Source of the DNA: CAWGJF01 sp963715745
Lineage (GTDB): Bacteria > Bacteroidota > Ignavibacteria > Ignavibacteriales > Ignavibacteriaceae
Assembly: GCA_963715745.1 (NCBI GenBank)
Contig: OY970271.1
Location: 992,001-1,056,000 of the forward strand
Length of the DNA: 64,000 bases
Direction of reading: 5' to 3'
A model generated the notes under the pieces. The model ran no database searches. It saw only the letters and a list, made by a program, of their open reading frames with translations, and was not told the origin of the DNA. Below, one piece after another: positions 26,663 to 35,943 of the stretch; position 1 is the stretch's first letter; each line of letters begins with the position of its first letter. Made by a program: the position numbers and the translations under genes.

Positions 26663-28318
26663 TTGTTAAACCGAATTTCTGTCATATTATTTTTTGTTTT
26701 ATCCAATGCCGGATTTTTATTTTGCAATGTATCCGGCGATTCAGTTTTAGCGCAAGTTGGTTTTCACACAATTACTGCTTCAGATTTCTCCCGACAATAT
26801 TCAGACTTTCTCTTTCATACTAACGTAAAAGATAACCTCGCAGCGCGTGAGTCTGTTTTAAATAATATGATAAACGAAATTCTCCTGTATTATTATGGTG
26901 ACGATAATAAATTTATCAACGATCCTGAGTACAACGAGGAATTAGAGGAGAACAAAAAAAGGACAATACTTGCTTATTTAAAGGATCGTGAGATTTATTC
27001 AAAAATAACAGTTACAGAGGCAGAAGCAAGAGAAGCATTTAGAAGAGTTAACGAGAAGTTAGCTGTCCGTCATTTGTATGCGAAAACGGAAGAAGAAGCA
27101 GATAATTTATATGATCTTTTAAAACTTGGGACAGATTTCAACACACTTGCCAAACAGGTTTTTACTGATTCAACTCTTAAAAACAATGGCGGTTATCTGG
27201 GATATTTTACCTGGGGAGATTTGGATCCTGCATTTGAAGATACAGCTTACTCATTAAAAGTTGGTGAAATTTCAAAGCCGGTAAAAACTGCAAATGGTTA
27301 TAGCATAATAAAACTTGAAGATAGAATTTCAAATCCACTTCTTACAGAGTCTGATTTTCAAAACAGGAAATCTCATATTGAAGACGTTATCAGGATGAGA
27401 AAAAAAGATCCTGCTGAGAAAAAATATCTCCAAAGTATTTTTGATGAAAATCAACTGAGGTTTAACGATAAAGCTCTTGAAAATATTTTATATGATTTGT
27501 ACAGTTCGGGTATTAAAGAAGCCGGGAAAATTATTTCGGAATCCCGGGAGTGTGTTACATATAAAGATAAAATATACACGCAGACCGATATTGAAAAAAA
27601 GTTATCTGACTTGCCCTCTTACCATAGAAAGAGAATAAACTCCATTGAAGATCTGCACCAGGCAATCGAGGGTATGTTTTTGAATGACATCCTTTATAAA
27701 ACAGCTGTTAGCAAAGGTTATGATACGGTCATGGTTGTATTGAAAAAAATTGAGCAGTACAATAAAAACACATTACTTAAATATAAAAAACAAGACATAA
27801 TAACTAGTGCACAGCTTCCTGATTCAGTGCTCTATAAATATTATACAAATAATATCAGCTTGTTTACAAATGAACCAGAAATGAATCTACAGGAAATTCT
27901 GGTTAGTGATGAAGATATTGCAAATAAAATTATTAATATGATCAACGAAGGAAATGATTTTGGGGAACTTGCTAAGAAATTTTCTGTTAGAAAGTGGTCT
28001 GCTGAGAATAATGGTATAATAGGGTTTTCGCCTGCCTCAAAATTTGGTAATTACCGGGATTTGTTTTGGAATTCCAAGGTAGGTGAAACAATAGGACCGA
28101 TAAAGATTGAAGGAATTTATGGAATTTTTAGGTTACTCGGAAAAGAGGAAAGTAAACCGATGGCTTTTGATGAAGTTAAGGATGAAGTGATAAAAGAAAG
28201 TCAATTTGAAAACCAGACAGAAATTCTTCAAAAATATTTAAATGATATTCGTAGTAAAGTTAATGTTAGAATAAATGAAAATTTACTTTACTCAGTAGTA
28301 ATTGCTGGTTTAATTTAG
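26663..28318 (+). CDS. Periplasmic peptidyl-prolyl isomerase with two parvulin domains (SurA/PpiC-like)
   Basis: An exported chaperone/isomerase of 551 residues. After a signal peptide (to about residue 22) there is a SurA-like N-terminal helical region, a first parvulin domain at about 133-220 (VRHLYAKTEEEADNLYDLLK, GGYLGYFTWGDLDPAFED, ISKPVKTANGYSIIKLED), a helical linker and a second at about 405-493 (LQEILVSDEDIANKI, GIIGFSPASKFGNYRD). Such proteins help outer-membrane barrel proteins fold. It directly precedes genes for a TonB receptor and a PorV-like barrel, which fits a dedicated folding role. TTG start. The second domain is less conserved. Confidence 0.87.
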   Translation: MLNRISVILFFVLSNAGFLFCNVSGDSVLAQVGFHTITASDFSRQYSDFLFHTNVKDNLAARESVLNNMINEILLYYYGDDNKFINDPEYNEELEENKKRTILAYLKDREIYSKITVTEAEAREAFRRVNEKLAVRHLYAKTEEEADNLYDLLKLGTDFNTLAKQVFTDSTLKNNGGYLGYFTWGDLDPAFEDTAYSLKVGEISKPVKTANGYSIIKLEDRISNPLLTESDFQNRKSHIEDVIRMRKKDPAEKKYLQSIFDENQLRFNDKALENILYDLYSSGIKEAGKIISESRECVTYKDKIYTQTDIEKKLSDLPSYHRKRINSIEDLHQAIEGMFLNDILYKTAVSKGYDTVMVVLKKIEQYNKNTLLKYKKQDIITSAQLPDSVLYKYYTNNISLFTNEPEMNLQEILVSDEDIANKIINMINEGNDFGELAKKFSVRKWSAENNGIIGFSPASKFGNYRDLFWNSKVGETIGPIKIEGIYGIFRLLGKEESKPMAFDEVKDEVIKESQFENQTEILQKYLNDIRSKVNVRINENLLYSVVIAGLI

Positions 28319-28358
28319 TTTAAGGAAATAAAATGATTTTAAGATCCAGGAGCTAAAT

Positions 28359-31073
28359 ATGAAAAATAATTTACTGTTTTATCTAACTGTTTTTAGTTGT
28401 TTAATAAATATTGCATTTGCAGGAACAACTGGAAAAATTGCCGGAAATGTTACTGATGCTAAAACAGGAGAAGCTCTACCTTTTGTCAACATCATTATTG
28501 AGGGGACAAATTTAGGCGCGGCTACTGATATTGACGGAAACTATGTTATCCTCAACATTCCTCCCGGAAAATATAATGTGAAAGCACAGTATATTGGTTA
28601 CCAGGCGGTATTGGTTGAGAATGTTTCAGTATCAATTGATCTGACGACAAAACTTGATTTTACTTTAAATGAATCTGCAATTGAACTCGACGAAGTTGTT
28701 GTACAGGGATCACAGAATCTAATTAAAAAGGACGTTACCTCAAGTCAATCCTTAATAAGCTCCGATCAAATAGAAAACTTACCTGTTGCAGAGTTTGATG
28801 ATGTACTTCAACTTCAAGCTGGAGTAACAAGAGATGCCAACGGTGATTTTCACATAAGGGGAGGTAGAACCAATGAAGTTGCTTACTGGGTTAACGGTAT
28901 TTCAATAACTGATGCCTACGATAACAGCCGGGGAATTCAGATTGATAATAACAGCGTTCAGGAATTACAGGTTATCAGCGGTACCTTTAATGCTGAATAT
29001 GGTAATGCAATGTCAGGTATTGTCAATACTGTTACTAAAGAAGGCGGGATAGCTTATCACGGAAGCATTATGGCTTACTCTGGTGATCATATGAGTAATT
29101 TTACGGAATATTTTCCACACATAAATGATATTAATGCTTTTGCAAATTATAACTTCCAGGGCAGCTTAAGCGGACCTGTTCCATTTACTAATAATATAAT
29201 TAAATTCTTTGCAAGCGGACGTTACTTTTACGATGACGGTTACCTTTTCGGCGAAAGAAGATATAATCCGAATCCTATTAGAATAGTTGGAACTGATACG
29301 CTTTCCAATCCAGGTGACGGCAAGGTTGTTCCTATGAATTGGAGTAAAAATACTTATGGGCAAGGAAATATAAGTTTTGCTCCTGTTCAGGAAGTAAAAA
29401 TTATGGTTGAAGGGTTGTATTCGAAAGATGATTATAGAGATTACAATCATGAGTACAGATGGAATCCCGATGGTGATGTTACAAAGCATGCCAGAAGTTA
29501 TAACCTTACGGGTTCTGTTACTCATATGCTTTCTTCTTCATCATTTTATACAATTAAAGGGTCTTACTTTTTCAAAGACTTTCATGAATACCTTTATAAA
29601 AATCCTTTAGACTCGCGCTATCTTCATCCGGATTCACTTTTACGTCCTGACGGTTATTCGTTCAGAACGAAGGGGACAAATCTTCATCAATTTTTTAGGG
29701 AGACTAAAACTTATTTCGGAAAAATTGATTACACAAGCCAGGTAACCAAGGAACATCTTTTGAAGATTGGTGCTGAAATAAAATCACATAAGTTAAAATT
29801 TGATGACTACACACTTGAGCCGTTAAGAATTAATGGAATTCCTGTTGAACCGTTTAAGCCATCAATTCCTGCTGAAGATCAGACAAACAGATACAAATAT
29901 AACAGCGATCCAATTGAAGGTTCCGGATATTTGCAAGACAAAATTGAATTTGATGATGTTATTATAAATATTGGTTTAAGACTAGATTATTTCGATTCCA
30001 GGGGTAAGGTATTGGTTGATGTAACTGACCCAAACATTTATGCACCATTGCGACCAGGGCTGGATACTTTAAGTTACGAAGAGAGACTTCCTTATTTCTA
30101 TAAAGATGCAACTGTCAAATGGGAGCTTAGTCCTCGTTTTGGCATTGCTTACCCAATTAGTGCTGATGGGGTAGTACATTTTTCATATGGACATTTTTTA
30201 CAGATTCCACCATTCCAGTATTTATTCCAGAATGGACCATATAAAGTTCCTAATTCTGGATTGAATGTTGGCGTATTTGGAAACCCAGACCTTAATCCTC
30301 AAAAAACTGTTATGTATGAAATTGGATTTAGACAACAATTAACAGAAGATGTTTTAGTAGATATTACAGGTTTTTACAGGGATATCAGGGATTGGATACA
30401 AGCCGGTGCTCTTATTCAAACAAGAAATCTTGTTACATATTCAATCTTTACAAATAGAGATTATGCTAACGTAAAAGGTATAACCTTAACGTTAAACAAA
30501 AGATTCGGAAATAATTTTTCTTTTGATTTGAATTATACTTACCAGGTTGCTGAAGGCACTAATTCTACTCCTGAACAAGCATTTGATGCTGCACAAGGAA
30601 ATTCAGAACCAAGTCTATTTTTAATCCCAATGGATTGGGATCAGCACCATTTGTTGAATGCATCTATTTACACAAATGTTGAAGATTTTGGAATCAGTCT
30701 TTTGGCTCGATATGGAACCGGATTACCTTATACTCCATCTACTACACAATATACTTCAGAGAGATTGGTTGGAGGAGGACTTGTTACAAACAGTCGTAGA
30801 ATACCAAGTCAGTTTACTTTGGATCTGAAAGTTGATAAATCTTTCATTTTGGCAGGGCTTGATATCAATTTCTTCTTAAGAATATTTAATCTGCTAGATA
30901 ATCGGATTCCTATCAGAGTTTTTGGAGATACTGGACAACCTGACTTTACCACTGAAGTTTTCGATGTTGGAGAAAATTCCGACAGACCAAATACAGTGGA
31001 AGAATATGTAAAATACCCAGATCATTATGGGGAACCAAGAAATGTACAATTTGGACTTGAACTATCATTTTAA
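28359..31073 (+). CDS. TonB-dependent receptor with carboxypeptidase-regulatory-like N-terminal domain
   Basis: A 904-residue outer-membrane transporter. Signal peptide, then a CarboxypepD_reg-like domain at about 24-105 (GKIAGNVTDAKTGEALPFVN, GNYVILNIPPGKYNVKAQYI), a plug domain at about 115-240 (LDEVVVQGS, FHIRGGRTNEVAYWVNGISI, EYGNAMSGIVNTVTKEGG) and a beta-barrel to the C-terminus ending in an aromatic strand (FGLELSF). The layout is SusC-like, but no SusD-type gene follows. A Shine-Dalgarno (CAGGAG) precedes ATG 28359. The stop overlaps the ORF extension of the next gene. Substrate is unknown; the neighbouring starch-binding-like protein suggests a glucan. Confidence 0.93.
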   Translation: MKNNLLFYLTVFSCLINIAFAGTTGKIAGNVTDAKTGEALPFVNIIIEGTNLGAATDIDGNYVILNIPPGKYNVKAQYIGYQAVLVENVSVSIDLTTKLDFTLNESAIELDEVVVQGSQNLIKKDVTSSQSLISSDQIENLPVAEFDDVLQLQAGVTRDANGDFHIRGGRTNEVAYWVNGISITDAYDNSRGIQIDNNSVQELQVISGTFNAEYGNAMSGIVNTVTKEGGIAYHGSIMAYSGDHMSNFTEYFPHINDINAFANYNFQGSLSGPVPFTNNIIKFFASGRYFYDDGYLFGERRYNPNPIRIVGTDTLSNPGDGKVVPMNWSKNTYGQGNISFAPVQEVKIMVEGLYSKDDYRDYNHEYRWNPDGDVTKHARSYNLTGSVTHMLSSSSFYTIKGSYFFKDFHEYLYKNPLDSRYLHPDSLLRPDGYSFRTKGTNLHQFFRETKTYFGKIDYTSQVTKEHLLKIGAEIKSHKLKFDDYTLEPLRINGIPVEPFKPSIPAEDQTNRYKYNSDPIEGSGYLQDKIEFDDVIINIGLRLDYFDSRGKVLVDVTDPNIYAPLRPGLDTLSYEERLPYFYKDATVKWELSPRFGIAYPISADGVVHFSYGHFLQIPPFQYLFQNGPYKVPNSGLNVGVFGNPDLNPQKTVMYEIGFRQQLTEDVLVDITGFYRDIRDWIQAGALIQTRNLVTYSIFTNRDYANVKGITLTLNKRFGNNFSFDLNYTYQVAEGTNSTPEQAFDAAQGNSEPSLFLIPMDWDQHHLLNASIYTNVEDFGISLLARYGTGLPYTPSTTQYTSERLVGGGLVTNSRRIPSQFTLDLKVDKSFILAGLDINFFLRIFNLLDNRIPIRVFGDTGQPDFTTEVFDVGENSDRPNTVEEYVKYPDHYGEPRNVQFGLELSF

Positions 31074-31099
31074 TGGTAAATGATTACCGGAGGATTTTA

Positions 31100-34000
31100 A
31101 TGCTCAATATTATTAAAAATTCAATTTTAGTTTTTTTACTCCTTTTCTTTTTTACTGAATCAGCTTTTGGACAATATATCCCTAGCAATGAGAGAGGGAA
31201 TGCCAGCTACAGGCGTAAAGCTCAGATGGAAGGAAACCAAATCAGAACAACTGTGTTTAATTATGGTATGACTGGTAGAGAAGGTGCAGTTCCTATATAT
31301 GAACAAACTCCATATGAATGGCCAAAAAATACAGGTCAGGTTTATCTTGCAGTAGCAGGAATAATGGTTGGTGCTGAAGTGGTTGATGACCAGGGAGCAG
31401 TTCAGCATATTATTTCGAGGTGCCATTACTTACAATCGCCTGATGGAAGAACATGGAATTTTGAACCTGTACCGGGTTACTATAATCAAAGTAATCCTGA
31501 AGGATTTGCTACCAGTACTGATCCTAACACATGGCCCAGTACCTGGCCGGATAAATTAAATGATGATAATGATCCTGGTTGGGCAGGCAAATGGAATGGC
31601 TATTTTGGTAAAGATGTTTTTAATGCAGATCAGGAAATGTATTTTCATGCTTCTGACAATAATTATGATAGATATGCTCACTATTTCCCTGACTCAACTG
31701 ACTTAACAAGAAAAGGTTTGGGGCTTATTCTTGATGTTAGAGTTTTGGCTTGGTCGCAAATACTGGTTCAGGATGCTTTGTATCTGCTTTTCAAAATTAA
31801 GAATGACGGAACAAAACCTTTAAACAAAGTAGGTGCTACTATTCTTTGGGCTGATTTTGTTGGAGGGGAAGGACCTGGAAATATATCAGAGTTTGATCTT
31901 AAAAATGATATTGCCTGGTCAAGAAATGAAGATAACAGATCACCTGATCCCGCATTTGGTGGTGGCCCTGTTGGAATTGTGGGTGGTGCTTTTCTTGAAA
32001 CCCCCGGCAATGCAACCGACAGAATTGATAACGATGATGATAGTCCGGAATTTGGACCAAAAGTTACTGCTGAAATGCTGGTTGGTGAAAGTGATCCTTC
32101 TATTCCAAGAAATGATCCTCGTAGAATTGATGGTATTGACAATAATGGAAACGGATTGATTGATGAAAATAAAACTCACATTGCCTTTCAGGATCAGGTG
32201 GGTGTTTCCTACGCTGATAGAATAGGTCAGCAGATTAATCCGGAATGGTATATTTCCCATCCAAGATTTCACAGGGAAGAAAACAATCCTTTGGTTACTC
32301 AAGCGATGGTTAACGCATCTTCTGGTGACCAATGGAAAAGATGGCCTCCAAATCCTGAAAACGATCCTGTTCAGAACGGGGCAGTACATTTGATTATGGT
32401 AGAAAGTGATGATGTTGGTTTGCCATTTAAAGATTTTATTGACAATGATAATAATGGTGAGGATGGAAGTCCTACAATAACACAGGCGATGATTGATCAG
32501 GCAGCCAGTGATCCTTATTTAAGATATAAAGTGAATGATAAAGTTATTCTATATAATGTTACTCAATCCACATTAGGAATGAAATATGCTGACGGAATTG
32601 ATAATGATAATAACGGTGCTGTGGATGAAAATATAGACGAAGGTATCGATGCAATGATTGATGAAGCAAGGAATGATGGAATTGACAATGATGGTGACTG
32701 GAACCCATTAACAGATGATGTTGGGTTGGATGGTGTTCCAGGTACAGGTGATCCTGGTGAAGGAGATGGAAAACCAACTTCAGGTGCAAGGTTTGGATTA
32801 CCCGGCGAACCCAATATTGATGTTACTGATGTTTCTGAAACCGATCAAATCGGTATAACAGGATCTTTCTACAGACCATCTTCTGAATGGATCGATATCT
32901 ATACAGATAACTTTATCTGGGATAATTTTTTAGTTCCCGGTAACTATTTTGATTCTTCAGATGTTCAATCCGGAGATTATAATCTTTTTGTTTCCTCAGG
33001 TTTATTTCCATTGCAGCCCGGACAGTCTGAGCCGATTTCTCTTGCAGTTATTTTTGCAAACGGACCAGTACAGGATCCAAATGGTCAATTAAGAAAACAA
33101 GCTGTTCTTCAAAAAAGAGATTATGCCCAACAGACTTATAATAATGATTACCGTTTTGCCAATGCTCCTTTAACTCCAAATCTTACGGTTGTTCCAGGTG
33201 ATAATCATGTTACATTGTACTGGGACGACGAAGCCGAAAATACTTTTGATACTTACATTAATAATATCGGGGGCAATGGACACGATTTTGAAGGATACAG
33301 AATCTACAGAGCTTCAGATCCTGCATTTCTTGACTCAAAGGTAATTACAAATGCTCAGGGATCACCAACATTTTTATTACCAATTGCACAATTTGATCTT
33401 CAAGACGGAATTATGGGATACGATTCTCTGGGATTTGAAGGTGTACATTTTAATCTGGGGAATGATACTGGGTTAAAGCATTCCTGGATTGATACTGACG
33501 TTAAAAATGGTTTTACTTATTATTATGCAATTACATCTTACGATTTTGGTTTTCCGTCAAAGGAAATTACTCCTTCGGAGTGTAATATTAATGTTTCTTT
33601 GAAATCAGATGGCAGTTTAAAAAGTTTGGGAAAGAATGTAGCTAAAGTTGTACCTGAAGCTCCTTCCGGCGGATATATTCCCCCAACTTTAGGTACTATC
33701 GATCTTATTAAAGGATTTACAACAAGTAAAGTTTCTTACCAGGTAGTTGATCCGAACGAAATTAAAGAAGGGCATGAGTACTATATAACATTTCAAGATA
33801 CTATAAAAACTGGTGCTACTGATACTTTAACAACAAAAAATTTCAGTCTTTATGATTCTACAGCAAACACTTTATTAATTGATAAAAGCACAGCATTTGG
33901 TGCAAATGATGAAGGTCAGCTAATTGACGGATTTAGATTATCATTCCTTAATGCAACGAATGTTCAACTTGATGAAAGTCGTTCCGGTTGGAATAACCCT

Positions 34001-34801
34001 GATGTTACACCTTTTATCCTGGAAAAATATCCGCCGCCAAGACCAAACGAACCAAAAGGACAGCAAAAACCTAATGATTATAAGATAATTATGGGTGATC
34101 TGGGAATAGATACATCTACCAGTTTTATTTATTCTGGTATAACTTTTTCACCTATACCTGTTAATTTTAGAGTTTATAATTTAAGCGAGGGAAAGTTTAT
34201 TAATTTTGGATTTCTTGAAACAGATCATTCCGGGCCTTATCCGGATGGCGGATTCACATCAAATGGCGGCACTCGTGCAGATCGTATTGTATTTCTTGAA
34301 CCAAGAGGAGCCAATAATGATTTATTACCTACCTGGTGGTTTTATTTACAGAGAGATTCAAGTGTTGTAAATCCAAGCGCTGGTGATACTGCAAGGATCT
34401 CACTTATTAAGCCTTTCCTTTCTGCAGATGTATTTAAATTTACTGCAAGAACTGGATTTATTGATAACACCCTTGCAAAAGAAGATTTGGACAAAATAAA
34501 GGTTGTTCCGAATCCATACTTGGCAAATGCCTTGTGGGAAGAAAAAAATCCTTACTCCAGCGGACGTGGTCCCCGTTCAATTCATTTTACTCATTTACCA
34601 AGTAAATGCACAATAAGAATTTTTACTGTTAACGGAGAACTCGTTAAAGAAATAGATCATGATAGTAATATGTTAGACGGTACTGCTGATTGGGATTTAT
34701 TAACTAAAGACAGACTTTCTGCCTCTTATGGTGTTTATATCTATCATGTAGATGCACCTGGCATAGGTACTAAAGTCGGAAAATTTGCAATAATAAAATG
34801 A
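31100..34801 (+). CDS. Very large exported Asp-rich surface protein
   Basis: A protein of 1233 residues from ATG 31100, which has GGAGG seven bases upstream and gives a clean signal peptide (MLNIIKNSILVFLLLFFFTE ...FGQ); the frame is open nine codons further but without a ribosome site. Residues about 303-360, 443-460 and 497-563 hold repeated acidic loops of the type DGIDNDNNGAVDE and DGIDNNGNGLIDE, which look like calcium-binding (dockerin/thrombospondin-like) loops. An FN3-like segment follows near residue 700. The C-terminus (TIRIFTVNGELVKEI ... ASYGVYIYHVDA) resembles a T9SS/FlgD-like sorting domain. It lies between a TonB receptor and a PorV-like barrel and could be the surface partner of the receptor. 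No enzyme motif seen. Confidence 0.88.
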   Translation: MLNIIKNSILVFLLLFFFTESAFGQYIPSNERGNASYRRKAQMEGNQIRTTVFNYGMTGREGAVPIYEQTPYEWPKNTGQVYLAVAGIMVGAEVVDDQGAVQHIISRCHYLQSPDGRTWNFEPVPGYYNQSNPEGFATSTDPNTWPSTWPDKLNDDNDPGWAGKWNGYFGKDVFNADQEMYFHASDNNYDRYAHYFPDSTDLTRKGLGLILDVRVLAWSQILVQDALYLLFKIKNDGTKPLNKVGATILWADFVGGEGPGNISEFDLKNDIAWSRNEDNRSPDPAFGGGPVGIVGGAFLETPGNATDRIDNDDDSPEFGPKVTAEMLVGESDPSIPRNDPRRIDGIDNNGNGLIDENKTHIAFQDQVGVSYADRIGQQINPEWYISHPRFHREENNPLVTQAMVNASSGDQWKRWPPNPENDPVQNGAVHLIMVESDDVGLPFKDFIDNDNNGEDGSPTITQAMIDQAASDPYLRYKVNDKVILYNVTQSTLGMKYADGIDNDNNGAVDENIDEGIDAMIDEARNDGIDNDGDWNPLTDDVGLDGVPGTGDPGEGDGKPTSGARFGLPGEPNIDVTDVSETDQIGITGSFYRPSSEWIDIYTDNFIWDNFLVPGNYFDSSDVQSGDYNLFVSSGLFPLQPGQSEPISLAVIFANGPVQDPNGQLRKQAVLQKRDYAQQTYNNDYRFANAPLTPNLTVVPGDNHVTLYWDDEAENTFDTYINNIGGNGHDFEGYRIYRASDPAFLDSKVITNAQGSPTFLLPIAQFDLQDGIMGYDSLGFEGVHFNLGNDTGLKHSWIDTDVKNGFTYYYAITSYDFGFPSKEITPSECNINVSLKSDGSLKSLGKNVAKVVPEAPSGGYIPPTLGTIDLIKGFTTSKVSYQVVDPNEIKEGHEYYITFQDTIKTGATDTLTTKNFSLYDSTANTLLIDKSTAFGANDEGQLIDGFRLSFLNATNVQLDESRSGWNNPDVTPFILEKYPPPRPNEPKGQQKPNDYKIIMGDLGIDTSTSFIYSGITFSPIPVNFRVYNLSEGKFINFGFLETDHSGPYPDGGFTSNGGTRADRIVFLEPRGANNDLLPTWWFYLQRDSSVVNPSAGDTARISLIKPFLSADVFKFTARTGFIDNTLAKEDLDKIKVVPNPYLANALWEEKNPYSSGRGPRSIHFTHLPSKCTIRIFTVNGELVKEIDHDSNMLDGTADWDLLTKDRLSASYGVYIYHVDAPGIGTKVGKFAIIK

Positions 34802-34849
34802 TTAACAGCCGGTAATACGGAAATAATTAATCGAGGAGATTTATAGAAA

Positions 34850-35872
34850 ATGAAAAAGTTTTTACTTGTTATTGCTATACTTTTTCCTTTGCTGCAAAGT
34901 ATTGCTTACAGTCAGGTTACTAAAACCGGTACTACAGCTGCAAAATTTTTAAGTGTGGGAATCGGGCCTCGCGCAAATGCGATGGGAGGTGCTTTTACTT
35001 CTGTTGTTAATGATGCATCAGCTCTTTATTGGAATCCCGCAGGTGTAGCAGAGTTAAATAAGTACGAAGCCATGTTTACTTACACAAGCCTCTATAAGGA
35101 TCTTAATATAAATCTTAATTATTTTGCCCTGGTTATTCCTACAGATGAATGGGGTAATTTTGGGGTGAGTGTTACAGCATTGGATTATGGAAAAATGGAG
35201 GTAACAACAGAATATTACCCCGAAGGTACTGGTGAAAAATTTTCTGCAGCTAGTTATGCATTTGGACTTTCCTATGCAAGAAAAATTACCGAATGGTTTT
35301 CTGCCGGTATGACTGTAAAATATATTACTGAAGGTATATTTAATTCCTCCGCAAACGGGGTTGCATTTGATGTTGGTACCGTATTTAAAACCCCGTTCTT
35401 TGGAATTAAATTCGCAAGTATTATTACAAATTATGGATCAAAGATGCAGATGTCGGGTGAGGATCTTTTAATTAGATACGATTCTGATCCTAATAGGCAA
35501 GGCAATAATGAGACTGTTGATGCATATTATAAAACAGATTATTTTGAATTACCCTTAAGATTGCAAATAGGTATTTCCAAGGATTTTCAGTTCCTTGAAA
35601 ATCAACGACTAACTCTTGCAGTGGATGCTACTCATCCGAGTGATAATTCTGAATATGTAAACGTAGGAGGTGAATTGGCGCTCTTTGATAACTTAATCTC
35701 TTTAAGAGGAGGGTACAAAGCATTATTTTTGAAAGACAACCAGGAAGGATTAACTCTGGGCGTTGGATTAAATTATGTTTTGGGTGTTTTTGCAGTAGGA
35801 TTTGATTACAGTTATCAACAGTTTGAATTCCTGAGCTATACTCATAGTTTTGGTGTTCATTTTAATTTTTGA
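34850..35872 (+). CDS. PorV/UPF0164-family outer-membrane beta-barrel protein
   Basis: A 340-residue exported protein (signal peptide to about residue 23). The conserved start after cleavage, AKFLSVGIGPRANAMGGAF and DASALYWNPAGVAELN, is typical of PorV/PorQ and UPF0164 proteins, which are FadL-like barrels. PorV is the outer-membrane shuttle of the type IX secretion system. Many Ignavibacteria-type genomes carry several such paralogues linked to TonB receptors (general knowledge), so this may be a cargo-specific copy rather than the core PorV. GAGGAG ribosome site upstream. It follows the Asp-rich protein gene by 48 bases. Confidence 0.85.
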   Translation: MKKFLLVIAILFPLLQSIAYSQVTKTGTTAAKFLSVGIGPRANAMGGAFTSVVNDASALYWNPAGVAELNKYEAMFTYTSLYKDLNINLNYFALVIPTDEWGNFGVSVTALDYGKMEVTTEYYPEGTGEKFSAASYAFGLSYARKITEWFSAGMTVKYITEGIFNSSANGVAFDVGTVFKTPFFGIKFASIITNYGSKMQMSGEDLLIRYDSDPNRQGNNETVDAYYKTDYFELPLRLQIGISKDFQFLENQRLTLAVDATHPSDNSEYVNVGGELALFDNLISLRGGYKALFLKDNQEGLTLGVGLNYVLGVFAVGFDYSYQQFEFLSYTHSFGVHFNF

Positions 35873-35943
35873 AATTTCTGATCAATATTATTAAATAAAT
35901 ATCTGATTAGTTTATTAATCAATAACAAAAACGAGGTAAGAAT

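Noticed and set aside
31073..31099. Upstream start of the Asp-rich protein at 31073
   Set aside because: It would overlap the receptor stop and put charged residues before the signal peptide; ATG 31100 has GGAGG and a clean signal peptide.
32010..32790. Repeated GATGATAATGA-like strings as DNA repeats
   Set aside because: They arise from Asp/Asn codons in calcium-loop motifs and differ in sequence and spacing.
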